Assembly: GCA_016124795.1 (NCBI GenBank)
Contig: WGNB01000014.1
Span: 62,001-126,000, forward strand
Reading direction: 5' to 3'
Length of the DNA stretch: 64,000 bases
Source: Rhodopseudomonas sp.
Lineage (GTDB): Bacteria; Pseudomonadota; Alphaproteobacteria; Rhizobiales; Xanthobacteraceae
The position numbers and the translations under genes are program-made. The notes below the pieces were generated by a model, which was not told the DNA's origin, made no database searches, and saw nothing but the letters and a program-made list of their open reading frames with translations. This document shows positions 28,660 through 37,995 of this stretch, in pieces (position 1 is the first letter of the stretch; the number at the start of each line of letters is the position of its first letter).

Positions 28660-28670
28660 GATATGAATAA

Positions 28671-28707
28671 AGGCGGCGCGTTTTCAATCTCGCGCCGCCT
28701 TTTTTTG
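28671..28707 (+). terminator. Rho-independent terminator
   Basis: A perfect 10-bp stem AGGCGGCGCG / CGCGCCGCCT (28671-28680 and 28691-28700) with a 10-base loop is followed by seven T. It ends the small secreted-protein transcript and also faces the 3' end of the lyase gene at 28729. Confidence 0.9.
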
Positions 28708-28728
28708 TTGCTGCCTGCGCGGTCCCGG

Positions 28729-30075
28729 TTATTTCCGCATCGCCAGAACGCGATCGACCATTTCGCCGGCAACGCCGAGATAATTCGCCGGGTCGATCAT
28801 CTTTTCCAGTTCGGCGCGGCTGGCGTACTTGGCGATTTCCTTGTCTTCGGCCAGCAGATCGATCAACGGCCGACCGGTCTTCACGACCTCGCGGCAGATG
28901 TCATAGACATGATCGTGCGCGAAGTTGCGGCCCATCTTGTCGCCGAGCGCCATCATCACCGCTTCCGACATGATCAGGCCCTTGGTGATGAAGATATTGT
29001 CGTACATCTTCTTTTCGTTGACCTGGAGTCCTTCGAGCACGAAGCGGGTCTGCGCCAGCGCGCCGGCCGATAGCATGAAGATTTCCGGCAGCGTGATCCA
29101 TTCGATTTCCCACGGGCCGGTGGCGCGCTCGTGATCCTCGACCATCGCCTCGAGCAGCGCCGCGACCATCTGTTTGACGATGGCGGTCTGCGCGGTGATG
29201 TAGACCGAGGAGATCGGATTGCGCTTCTGCGGCATGGTCGACGACGAGCCGCGGCCCTGATGGAAGGGTTCGTAGACTTCCTCGACTTCGGTCTGCATCA
29301 GTAGTTTGACGTCGAAGGCGATCTTGCCGCATGAGCCGGTGACGAGACCGAGGAAGCAGCCGACTTCGGCGATGGTGTCGCGCACCGTGTGCCAGGAGAT
29401 CGCCGGCTGGCCGAGCTTCAGCTCCTTCATCAGCTCGACCTGGCACTTGAGGCCGTCCTTGCCGAGCGACGACAGCGTGCCGGCGGCGCCGCCGAATTCG
29501 CCGACCTCAACGCGCGGCCGCAATTCCTTGAGGCGCTGTTTGTGCCGTTCGAAGCCGGCCAAAATGGTCGCCATCTTGTAACCGAAGGTGATCGGCACCG
29601 CCTGTTGCAGGTTCGAGCGGCCGGCCATCGGCGTGTCGCGATATTTCCTGGCGAGCGCGGCCAGCGCCTCGCAGATGCCGTCGATTTCCTTTTCGACCAG
29701 ATCGAGCGCTTCGCGGATCTGCATCACGGTCGCGGTGTCGGTGATGTCCTGCGTGGTCGCGCCCCAGTGCGACCATTCGCCGAGCTTGTCCTTGCACAGG
29801 GCGACGAGCTGCTGGACGACCGGCAGCACCGGATAGCCGATGCGCTCGGTCGCCGCCTTCAGTTTCGCCATGTCGTATTCTTTGCCGTCGCAATGCTTGA
29901 CGATCTCGTCGCAGGCTTCCTGCGGAATGATCTTCAGCCGCGCCTGGGCCACTGCCAGCGCCTTTTCGAAGTCGAGGTATTTCTGCACCCGGTTCTCGTC
30001 GGACCAGACGGCGCGCATGGCCTCGGTGGTGAAGACGTTACGGAAGACGGCGGAATCGAAATAGCTGGAGGGCAT
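28729..30075 (-). CDS. Class-II fumarase/aspartase superfamily lyase, adenylosuccinate lyase / PcaB-like
   Basis: 448 residues. The superfamily signature GSSSTMPQKRNP is intact, with the region holding catalytic His in SHWGATTQDITDT, and a C-terminal PANYLGVAGEMVDRVL. Members eliminate fumarate from succinyl compounds or cyclise carboxymuconate. The N-terminus MPSSYFDSAVFRNVFTTEAM differs from the usual alphaproteobacterial PurB, so it may be a paralogue (PcaB-like cycloisomerase or other lyase). No purine or aromatic-catabolism gene is adjacent to decide. Superfamily firm, substrate open. Confidence 0.85.
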   Translation of the reverse strand: MPSSYFDSAVFRNVFTTEAMRAVWSDENRVQKYLDFEKALAVAQARLKIIPQEACDEIVKHCDGKEYDMAKLKAATERIGYPVLPVVQQLVALCKDKLGEWSHWGATTQDITDTATVMQIREALDLVEKEIDGICEALAALARKYRDTPMAGRSNLQQAVPITFGYKMATILAGFERHKQRLKELRPRVEVGEFGGAAGTLSSLGKDGLKCQVELMKELKLGQPAISWHTVRDTIAEVGCFLGLVTGSCGKIAFDVKLLMQTEVEEVYEPFHQGRGSSSTMPQKRNPISSVYITAQTAIVKQMVAALLEAMVEDHERATGPWEIEWITLPEIFMLSAGALAQTRFVLEGLQVNEKKMYDNIFITKGLIMSEAVMMALGDKMGRNFAHDHVYDICREVVKTGRPLIDLLAEDKEIAKYASRAELEKMIDPANYLGVAGEMVDRVLAMRK

Positions 30076-30167
30076 GCAACGGGCTCCTGAGGATTTGTCG
30101 GCGGCACCCTAGTCGTTTCGCCGGGCCGATCAACTCAGGGACTAAATGCGGGCCTTGCCGCAAAAGC

Positions 30168-30196
30168 ATACGGCCGGGCGCAGGGCCCGGCCGTAT
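30168..30196 (-). terminator. Terminator downstream of trxA
   Basis: Arms ATACGGCCGGGC and GCCCGGCCGTAT (30168-30179 and 30185-30196) form a perfect 12-bp stem with a 5-base loop. On the minus strand it is followed by GCTTTTG, a short T-run, about 28 bases after the trxA stop. Confidence 0.8.
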
Positions 30197-30223
30197 TTAT
30201 AACGGGTTGTTTATCGCGGCGAA

Positions 30224-30544
30224 TCAGACGGCGCCGCTGATCCAGGACTGCAACTTCTGCTTCGGCGCGGCGCCGACCTGACGATCGGCGATCTCGCCAT
30301 TCTTGAACAGCAGCAGCGTCGGGATCGACATGATGCCGTACTTGGCCGCGACGTTCGGATTTTCGTCGACGTTGAGCTTGACGATCTTCACCTTGTCGCC
30401 GAGCTGTCCGGCGATTTCCTCCAGGGCCGGCGCGATCATGCGGCAGGGGCCGCACCATTCCGCCCAGAAATCCACCACCACCGGCTCAGCCGATTTCAGC
30501 ACATCCGAATCGAAGCTTGCATCCGACGTTTTGCCGACGCTCAT
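30224..30544 (-). CDS. trxA: Thioredoxin
   Basis: 106 residues, the standard length. The active site [10 protein letters not shown] carries the redox Cys pair, and the cis-Pro follows in MSIPTLLLF. Reduces protein disulfides in the cytoplasm using thioredoxin reductase. It lies 112 bp downstream of addA on the same strand, an order common in rhizobia, and has its own terminator. Confidence 0.97.
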   Translation of the reverse strand: MSVGKTSDASFDSDVLKSAEPVVVDFWAEWCGPCRMIAPALEEIAGQLGDKVKIVKLNVDENPNVAAKYGIMSIPTLLLFKNGEIADRQVGAAPKQKLQSWISGAV

Positions 30545-30656
30545 GGGGCAACCCCTTCATGTTAGAGCCTGAAAATCCGGCCCAGGGCGGGGCGAGGAAT
30601 CGCGCCGCAATTGCGAGGCTGCGAACCTATGAATGCCTCCCCTCAGCGTCAAGGCG

Positions 30657-33600
30657 CTATCGCGCGGACGTGATCCGCGCCAGGGCAGCATCCAGCGCTT
30701 CGCCAGAAATATCCATGAAATCAATACTTTCCGTCCAGATCAGGGCGGCGCGGACGGCCTTTTCCGGGTAGAGTTGGCGCAATACCGCGCGATAGAGCGC
30801 CAATTGCTCGACATAGGCGTCGGGCACGTCGGCGAGCGCGCGCGGCGGTGGCCGGTTGGTTTTGAAGTCGCCGATCAGCACCGCGCTGTCGGTGACCGCC
30901 AGCCGGTCGATCCGGCCCGAGACCAATACCGCTTGCCCGGCCTGTTCCACCTTGCCGACGATCGAAACCTCGGCCCGGCTCGCCGGCCCGTACAATTCGG
31001 CAAAGCGCGCATCCTCGATTACCCGCATGACCTGATCGGCGATGGTGGCCCGGTCGGTGGCTTCCAGAGCGACGCCGGCACGGGCGAGATAATCGGCGGC
31101 GGCTTCACGGCGGCGCTCCACCGGCAGGTCGGGCAGGGATTGCATCAAACGATGCACCAGCGAGCCGCGCAGCAGCGCCAGACCGGCGCCGCCGCTCGCC
31201 GTCGGACGCGCCGCCGCCTCGTCGGTCGCCGACGGTGTCACGGTGCGCAGGGCCGGCCGTTCGCGGGGCGCATCCTGACGCAGCCAGACCGGCGGCGCCG
31301 ATTTCGACGGCGGTGTGCCGGTCTCTTCCCCGGTCTGCTTCCCGGACTCCTGTCCGGATTTGCCTGACGGCGTCGCCGCCGGCATGTCGCCCTTGCGATA
31401 GCGCAGCACGGTGCCGTTGCCGTCAAAGGCGGGCTCGGTGACGCACTCGTCTTCCAGCCCATTGCGGATCAGTTCGTACCAGCAACCCGACGGGATTCTG
31501 TTGACGCCCTTCGAGCCGCAGACCACCAGCCGCTCGGCGGCGCGCGTCATCGCGACATAAAGCAGCCGGCGATATTCGTCGCGTGCCTGGGTCTTGATGT
31601 TGTCGCGGGCTTCCGCGGTCGCCGGCGCGTCATTGGCGCGCGCGGTCGCCCAGACCATCTCGCCCTGGCCGAGCTTGAACAGGCGCGGATCGTGCGGGCC
31701 TTCCGGCGCGGTCGTGGTATCGGCGAGGATCACGGTATTGGCTTCGAGGCCCTTGGCGCCATGCACGGTCATGACGCGGACTTCGTCGCGCACCATTTCC
31801 ATGTCGCGCCGCACCTGGGTTTGCGCGGCGCGCAGCCAGGCAACGAAGCCTTGCAGTGACGGCGTCTCGCGCGTTTCGTAATCGAGCGCGAGATTGAGGA
31901 ATTCGTCGAGCGCGTCATTGGCTTCCGGTCCGAGCCGCGTCAGCATCTTGCCGCGACCGCTTTTGTCGCCCGGCCGACCGACCCCGAGCACATGCGCGAA
32001 AAAGGCGAAGGGCGTGAGCCGTCGCGCCGCCGCCGTCCAGTCGTCGAGCAAGTCCGCCGCCGCCGCGAAAGCCGGTTCATCGGCGGCCTTGGCGCGCAAC
32101 GCGGCGCGGAGCGACAGCGGCGCGCGGTCATAGGCCAACCGATAGAGCCGGTCGTCGTCGAGACCGAACAGCGGGCTCTTGAGCAGGCTCGCCAGTGACA
32201 GATCGTCATCCGGCAACAGCAGGCTGTCGGCGAGCGCCATCAGGTCCATCACCGCGATGTGCTCGGTCAGCACCAGCCGGTCGGCGCCGGCGACCGGGAT
32301 GCCGGCGGTCTTCAGCGCGCGAATGATCGCTTCGAACAGCGCGCCGCGCTGGCGCACCAGCACCAGCACCTGTCCGGGCCGCAGGCCTTGCTGCGTCCAT
32401 TGTCCGACCTGCGCGGCGATCCGCGCCGCGAGCTGGACGCGCGGGCTCTGTTCGCTCTCGGTGTCGAACGGCGCCTGCCATCCTTCCATTTCGCGCCGTT
32501 CGGCGGGTTCGATCAGGTCCCAGATTTCGACGAGGCCGGGCGCGACGCCGGGCAGCGCGAGATGTTCGGGAATGCCGACGGCGTCGGTGGTGACGCTGGC
32601 GTAAACCTCCGGCGACTTGAATACGCGGTCGACCGAGCCGAGCACGGTCGCGCCGGAGCGGAACGAGTGGTGGAAGCGCAAGAACTTCCAGCCCTGTTCC
32701 TCATTGTCGAACTGGCGCGCGAACAGTTGCCGCATCTCGTCGAAGGCATGGGGCGCGGCGCCCTGAAACGAGAAGATCGATTGTTTCTCGTCGCCGACCG
32801 CGAACATCGTGCGCTTCACATTCGGGCGCGCGCCGCCCGGCGTGAATTCCGACACGATGGTCTTGATGATCTCCCATTGCTGCGGGCTGGTGTCCTGCGC
32901 CTCGTCGACCAGGACATGGTCGATGCCGAGATCGAGTTTGTACAACACCCAGGCCGCCGACGAGAGCTTGAACAGGTCGAGCGTCTTGTCGATGAGGTCG
33001 TTGTAATCGAGCAGCCCGCGGCGGTCCTTTTCGCTGCGGTAGCGCGCGATCACCTCGGCCGCGATGGTGATCAGCGCGCGGGTGCGATCACGGGCGGCGA
33101 TCGCGCGTTCGCGGGCCATGAGGTCGAGGAGCCGGGCTTGCTCGGCCTGAAGCGTGTCGAGCCAGGCCGGATAATCGGTGGCGATGCCTTTGGTAACGAG
33201 GCTTTTGCGCGGCTCGCGCTCCTTGGTGCAAAAGATGTCGAGATAGGTCTCGATCCGCTCGCGGCCGGTCAGTCTTTCAACCGACGCCAGCGCGGCGGCT
33301 TTGCCCTGATCGGTCTTCAGGCCGTTGGCAAGAATGTCGATCAGCGCCGGCCACTGCTTTTGCGGGATCAGCGATTTCGCGAAATAATCGAGTTCGGCCT
33401 GATCGGCGGTATCTTGCGGATCGATGCCGACACGATGCGACAATTCGTCGATGGCGGCTTCGACGCTGCCGGCGCGTTTGATCCAGCCTTCGATATCGTC
33501 GCGCTTGCCGATGGCGTCGACGATGACGTCCTTGAAGGTCGTGTCGGCGGCGACCACGATCGCGGTCGCCAGCGCTTTGCCAAGCGCGCTGGCCGGCTGC

Positions 33601-34118
33601 GCCGAGGCTTCGAGCAGAACGCCGAGCGTCAGCCGGTCGAGCAGTTGCGTGGTCTCGGCTTCATCGAGCACGGTGAAGCGCGCCGCGACGTTGGCCTCGA
33701 ACGGGAACTGATGCAGCAGCCGCGTACAGAAGGCATGAATGGTCTGCACCTTCAGTCCGCCCGGCGTTTCCAGCGCCGAGGCGAACAGCCGGCGGGCGCG
33801 TGCACGCTGACCGGAGCCGACCGGCGCGCCGGTCGATAGTGCGATCTTCCGGTCGAGTTCGGCGTCGGGGAGGGTCGTCCAGTTGGCCAGCGTGTCGAAG
33901 ACGCGATTGGCCATGTTGGCGCTGGCCGCCTTGGTGAAGGTGATGCAGAGAATCTTGGCCGGATCGACGCCGCGCAACAGCAGATTGATAACGCGCATCG
34001 CCAGCACATGCGTCTTGCCGGAGCCGGCGTTGGCCGAGACGAAGGCCGACGTGTCGGGGCTGGCGGCCTCGATCTGAACGTGGCTGGCTTCGGGCGGGAT
34101 CGTGCGGGGCGCGCTCAT
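30657..34118 (-). CDS. addA: Double-strand break repair helicase/nuclease subunit AddA
   Basis: 1,153 residues. The UvrD-type helicase shows the Walker A SANAGSGKTHVLAMR (about 29-43), the Walker B DEAQDTSPQQWE and motif VI-like VAMTRAAERLVV. A RecB-like nuclease domain occupies the C-terminus, with VLIGDFKTNRPPP holding the Asp and Lys of the active site. With AddB it resects broken ends to Chi-like sites for RecA loading. The addB stop is 3 bases before its start, so the pair is translationally coupled. Confidence 0.96.
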   Translation of the reverse strand: MSAPRTIPPEASHVQIEAASPDTSAFVSANAGSGKTHVLAMRVINLLLRGVDPAKILCITFTKAASANMANRVFDTLANWTTLPDAELDRKIALSTGAPVGSGQRARARRLFASALETPGGLKVQTIHAFCTRLLHQFPFEANVAARFTVLDEAETTQLLDRLTLGVLLEASAQPASALGKALATAIVVAADTTFKDVIVDAIGKRDDIEGWIKRAGSVEAAIDELSHRVGIDPQDTADQAELDYFAKSLIPQKQWPALIDILANGLKTDQGKAAALASVERLTGRERIETYLDIFCTKEREPRKSLVTKGIATDYPAWLDTLQAEQARLLDLMARERAIAARDRTRALITIAAEVIARYRSEKDRRGLLDYNDLIDKTLDLFKLSSAAWVLYKLDLGIDHVLVDEAQDTSPQQWEIIKTIVSEFTPGGARPNVKRTMFAVGDEKQSIFSFQGAAPHAFDEMRQLFARQFDNEEQGWKFLRFHHSFRSGATVLGSVDRVFKSPEVYASVTTDAVGIPEHLALPGVAPGLVEIWDLIEPAERREMEGWQAPFDTESEQSPRVQLAARIAAQVGQWTQQGLRPGQVLVLVRQRGALFEAIIRALKTAGIPVAGADRLVLTEHIAVMDLMALADSLLLPDDDLSLASLLKSPLFGLDDDRLYRLAYDRAPLSLRAALRAKAADEPAFAAAADLLDDWTAAARRLTPFAFFAHVLGVGRPGDKSGRGKMLTRLGPEANDALDEFLNLALDYETRETPSLQGFVAWLRAAQTQVRRDMEMVRDEVRVMTVHGAKGLEANTVILADTTTAPEGPHDPRLFKLGQGEMVWATARANDAPATAEARDNIKTQARDEYRRLLYVAMTRAAERLVVCGSKGVNRIPSGCWYELIRNGLEDECVTEPAFDGNGTVLRYRKGDMPAATPSGKSGQESGKQTGEETGTPPSKSAPPVWLRQDAPRERPALRTVTPSATDEAAARPTASGGAGLALLRGSLVHRLMQSLPDLPVERRREAAADYLARAGVALEATDRATIADQVMRVIEDARFAELYGPASRAEVSIVGKVEQAGQAVLVSGRIDRLAVTDSAVLIGDFKTNRPPPRALADVPDAYVEQLALYRAVLRQLYPEKAVRAALIWTESIDFMDISGEALDAALARITSAR

Positions 34119-34121
34119 GGC

Positions 34122-37100
34122 TTATTCCCCGCCCTCGTCGCCGCCGCCCGACAGCGACCATTCCTTGACGCGGGCGAGATGATCGTAATCGCCGTAGTGG
34201 TTGCTCCACATCGGATGAACCAGCGACCGATAAGGCGTTTCGGCGTTCTCGAACTCAACGGCCAGTTTGATCAGTTCGGCCAAGGCGTGGTCGGCGTGAC
34301 TGTCCGGTGTGCCGTCCTTGAACTTGATGGTTTCCTGCTTGCCGGAGGGTTCGCCGCCTTTGAGTGTGACGTAGGTGATTTCGGAAATCGAACCGGGCCG
34401 CAGCATCTTGAAGCCGCCCTGACGGAGGATCGCGCCCTCCAATGTCAGTTGCGGCGCGAGCCCGGTGCGGACCTGCTTTTCGGTGCGCGCGGCGCCGGTT
34501 TTGTAATCGACGATGGCGTAGGAGCCGTCCCGGCGCCATTCGATGCGGTCAGCGATCGCCGACAAGGTGAACTCACGCTCGCCGACTTTGAATTTGTGTT
34601 CGCCTTTGATTTCCGCGTGCAGCGTCGCGATGTCGGCGCGACGATCGCGATCCCATTTCGCGAACCACTGGGCGATGCGCAGATAGCGTGGCCACCAGAA
34701 GGCGCGCGCTTCCGGGAAATCGATCAGCGGCGTGAAATTCTTGTCGCCGAGCGCCAGCAATTCCTTTTGCGGATCGGCCGGTACGCCGGCGGCGAATTTC
34801 GCGGTGTAGTCGCCGATGGCGCCGTGAATGACCGTGCCGCGGTCGCGCGCGCCCGGCGGTGTATCGACCGCGTCGAGCGGATAAAGCCGCAGGATGTATT
34901 TGGCGTAGACGGTGTAGGGATCGCGCAGCCAGTCTTCGATGGCGGTGACCGAGAGCCGCGATGGCCGTGCCGCGACCGGCGGACGTGGCTCGGGTCTGGT
35001 CGCGGCCTTGACGATATCCGGATGGTCGAGCGAACGCGCCCAGTCGATATAGCAATGGCCGCGTCGCAGCACCGCGTTCCAGCGGTCCTTGCCGGCGAGC
35101 GCGGCGATGCGCTGGACGAAACGCGCGGTCACGGTCGGCGCGCCGCCAAGCTTGGCCGCGCGCGTCAGCACGATCTCCGGCGCGCCCAGCGCCTGCGCGA
35201 AGTCGTGCGCCGACAGACCAATGCGGCGTTCCGGCGGATCGAGACCGAGCGCTGAGCGCATCGGCCGCGACAGCCACGGGTCGTTGCGGGTTTCCGGCGG
35301 CCATGTGCCTTCGTTCAATCCACCCAGCACCAGACGGTCGACGCTTTGCAGGCGCGCTTCCAGAGGACCATAGACGCGGACCCGCACGTCGCGCGTTTCC
35401 GGTCGCCGCACAGTCCGGTCGGCGATCGTGACGTGGAATAGTTCGGCATAGTCGGCTCTGGTCAGGCCAAGCTCCGCCGCCGCCGGACTTGCGATCAATT
35501 CTTCAAAGGCGCGCGCCAGCACGATGCCGTCATTGCCGACGAAGGCGGCGCACTGGCCGGTGCTGTTGTCGGCCAGGCTTGCGACCGCGTCTCGGTGGCA
35601 TTGGGCCAAGGCGGCCAGATTGTGCTCGCCGGCGCGCAAGGTTTCGAGCGGCGCCAGTGCCGACCTCAAGCGTTCGATCAGTGCCGCCGTCACATCGAGC
35701 GCGTCGTCGGCGATGTCCTTGCGCGGATCGCTGCTGTGCAGGCTGTCGCGGGTGGCGCGAAAGGTTGCAAGCGCCTGGGCGAGGCCGTCGGTACCCGGCT
35801 TCGGCCGCGGCCCGCGCAGCAAGGCATGTTCCAGCGTGGCGATGGCGGCGTTATGCGCGCCATCCATTGCGCCGAGCCGAAACAATGAATGCTTGAGCAG
35901 CGCCAGCAATGTCACAGGCTCAAGACCGTCGAGCGCCGCTTCCGCCACCAATCGCGCGAACACACCGGCATTGGTATCGGCCAGCGAATCGCCGCCGGAA
36001 TCGTCGACCGCGACCCGCCAGCGTTCCAGCGCGGCGACGACGCGGCGGGCCAGCGCGCGGTCGGGTGTCACCAGCGCCGCGGTCTTGCCGGGCGTATCGA
36101 GCGCCTCGCGCAAGGCGACCGCGATGGCCAGCGCTTCTTCTTCCGCGTTGGCGGCTTCGATCATGCTGATCGAACCGAGCGCGGCGTCGACGTGACGATC
36201 GAAGCCGTCCCGGTGGCTGTTGGGTTGCCACAGGTCGGTGGTGGTGGCTGGGCGCAAGGCTTCCGAGACCAGAAATTCGCGGCCGTGGACGGCGGGCGTG
36301 CGCAAGGTCTCGACTTCGTCGCGAACGATACCGAGCGTCGTCAGCAAGGCCTGCATCGCGAATTGGGCGTGACCGGCGGCGGGCAGGCCGTCATGCGTCT
36401 TGTCGTCGGTGATGCCGGCGATGCGTTGCCACGACGTTTCGTCGAGGTCTTTGTCGAGGCCGGGCAGCACGACGGCGCCGTGTTTGAGCCTGGCGATGGT
36501 AGCGAGCAATTTGGCGGTCGCCGGCATCGAGCCGGTGGAGCCCGCCGCGATCACCGGCGCGTTGCTGCCGGCGAGCCGTTTGGCTTCGGCTTCGATCAGC
36601 TTGTCGCGGCGTTCGGCGGATTCGATGGCGCCGCGTTCGGTGAGAATGGCGCGCCACAGCGGTTCGACGAATTTCAGGAAGTCGAGCGTGCGCTTCCAGT
36701 AGTCGTCGAGGTCGTCGGGCACCAGCTTGTCGAACGCGCTCCACGGCACCTGTCGCGTCGTCATGTCGTCCATCAGACGGGCGAGATCGTCGGCGAGCGC
36801 GACCGCCGCCGCCGGCGTATTGGCGACGAGCGGCGAGCCCTGGCCGGTGGCGGTGGTGATCGCCCATTTGTTGACGATCTGCGCCAGCAGCAGTCGCCGC
36901 TCCAGCGGAGCGATGGCCGGCGGCAGCGCGAGGGACTCGGCGGCGAGTTCGGCGGTCGCCGATTCGGCGAAAGCGATTTCGTCTTCATCGAGATCGCCGA
37001 GCGCGACGATGCGCGGCAGCAAGGCGGCGTTGCCGGGCATCCGGTCGAGGAACACCTTGCGCGCCAGCAGGCCGGCGCGGCGGGTCGGCAGATAAAGCGT

Positions 37101-37238
37101 GGCGCGCGTCAGTTCGAGCGGATCGCCGCTTGCCGGAAAGCCTTCCACCAGTTTGCCGGCCATCAACGCATCGACCAGCGCCTCCAGGAAAGGCGCGGAT
37201 GCGGGAATGGTGAAAACGGTGGGCTGAGTCGCCGGCAT
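34122..37238 (-). CDS. addB: Double-strand break repair nuclease subunit AddB (alphaproteobacterial type)
   Basis: About 1,038 residues. N-terminal helicase-like fold without a strict Walker A, starting MPATQPTVFTIPASAPFLEAL. The C-terminal nuclease has the PD-(D/E)XK segment YAIVDYKTGAARTEKQ. I see no Cys group near that domain, so it lacks the iron-sulfur staple known from Bacillus AddB. A GTG at 37253 would add five residues; neither start has a good ribosome-binding site. It precedes addA by 3 bases and follows murU by about 30 bases. Confidence 0.93.
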   Translation of the reverse strand: MPATQPTVFTIPASAPFLEALVDALMAGKLVEGFPASGDPLELTRATLYLPTRRAGLLARKVFLDRMPGNAALLPRIVALGDLDEDEIAFAESATAELAAESLALPPAIAPLERRLLLAQIVNKWAITTATGQGSPLVANTPAAAVALADDLARLMDDMTTRQVPWSAFDKLVPDDLDDYWKRTLDFLKFVEPLWRAILTERGAIESAERRDKLIEAEAKRLAGSNAPVIAAGSTGSMPATAKLLATIARLKHGAVVLPGLDKDLDETSWQRIAGITDDKTHDGLPAAGHAQFAMQALLTTLGIVRDEVETLRTPAVHGREFLVSEALRPATTTDLWQPNSHRDGFDRHVDAALGSISMIEAANAEEEALAIAVALREALDTPGKTAALVTPDRALARRVVAALERWRVAVDDSGGDSLADTNAGVFARLVAEAALDGLEPVTLLALLKHSLFRLGAMDGAHNAAIATLEHALLRGPRPKPGTDGLAQALATFRATRDSLHSSDPRKDIADDALDVTAALIERLRSALAPLETLRAGEHNLAALAQCHRDAVASLADNSTGQCAAFVGNDGIVLARAFEELIASPAAAELGLTRADYAELFHVTIADRTVRRPETRDVRVRVYGPLEARLQSVDRLVLGGLNEGTWPPETRNDPWLSRPMRSALGLDPPERRIGLSAHDFAQALGAPEIVLTRAAKLGGAPTVTARFVQRIAALAGKDRWNAVLRRGHCYIDWARSLDHPDIVKAATRPEPRPPVAARPSRLSVTAIEDWLRDPYTVYAKYILRLYPLDAVDTPPGARDRGTVIHGAIGDYTAKFAAGVPADPQKELLALGDKNFTPLIDFPEARAFWWPRYLRIAQWFAKWDRDRRADIATLHAEIKGEHKFKVGEREFTLSAIADRIEWRRDGSYAIVDYKTGAARTEKQVRTGLAPQLTLEGAILRQGGFKMLRPGSISEITYVTLKGGEPSGKQETIKFKDGTPDSHADHALAELIKLAVEFENAETPYRSLVHPMWSNHYGDYDHLARVKEWSLSGGGDEGGE

Positions 37239-37268
37239 GCGTGAATGATACACGCTTTGGCCGGCGAA

Positions 37269-37991
37269 CTAACCGGTGCTGGCCTGAATGGCGTCCTCGG
37301 CTTCGCCGATCGCCTCCGGGGTGCCGACATGCATCCACAGGCCGTCGAGCCGCAGGCCGTGCAGGCGTCCGGCTTCGATCGCCTTGCCGAACAACCGGGT
37401 CAGCGAGAAGGCGCCCTGCGGCGCGCCGTCGAACAGGCGGGGCGACAGAATGGCGGCGCCGGCATAGACGAAGGGCGCGACTTCGCGCTCCGGCCGCGTC
37501 AGCAGCCGGCCGTCCGGCTGCATCACGAAGTCGCCGCGCCCGGCATAGCCGATGCTGCCGGCCGACGGCGCCAGCAGCAGCAAGGCGTCCATGGCGTCCG
37601 GGTCGAAGCTTTCGGCGAGCCGCGTCAGATTGGGCTTCACGCCGTCAATCCAGATCGTGTCGGAGTTAATGTGGAAGAACGGCGCGTCGCCGAGTTCCGG
37701 CAGCGCCTTGACCACGCCGCCGCCGGTGTCGAGCAAGGCCGCGCGTTCGTCGGAAATCACGATCCGCGGTTTGCTTCGCGCCGCGATATGGCGTTCGAGC
37801 TGGTCGGCGAGGTAATGCACGTTGACGACGGCGCGATCGACGCCGGCATCGGCCAGTCGGTCGAGTACGTGATCGATCAACGCCTTGCCCGCGACCCGCA
37901 CCAGCGGCTTCGGCATGGTGTCGGTCAGCGGACGCATCCGCTGGCCGAAGCCGGCGGCGAGCACCATGGCATTGCGGGGCGAGTGCGGCAT
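37269..37991 (-). CDS. murU: Nucleotidyltransferase, MurNAc-1-phosphate uridylyltransferase type
   Basis: 240 residues. The N-terminal motif MVLAAGFGQRMRPLTDTMPKP is the nucleotidyltransferase signature, followed by GKALIDHVL and the metal-binding INSDTIWIDG. In Pseudomonas MurU makes UDP-MurNAc from MurNAc-1-phosphate in peptidoglycan recycling together with the kinase AmgK. The gene upstream encodes an AmgK-like kinase domain and ends 4 bases before this start, which strengthens the assignment. The frame is open to 38147, but MPHSPRNAMVLAAG at 37991 is the natural start. Confidence 0.88.
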   Translation of the reverse strand: MPHSPRNAMVLAAGFGQRMRPLTDTMPKPLVRVAGKALIDHVLDRLADAGVDRAVVNVHYLADQLERHIAARSKPRIVISDERAALLDTGGGVVKALPELGDAPFFHINSDTIWIDGVKPNLTRLAESFDPDAMDALLLLAPSAGSIGYAGRGDFVMQPDGRLLTRPEREVAPFVYAGAAILSPRLFDGAPQGAFSLTRLFGKAIEAGRLHGLRLDGLWMHVGTPEAIGEAEDAIQASTG

Positions 37992-37995
37992 CCTG

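Noticed and set aside
35889-37244. Plus-strand frame of 451 codons, and a similar one at 41252-42487
   Set aside because: Both are antisense to strongly supported genes (addB and divL) and show no motif.
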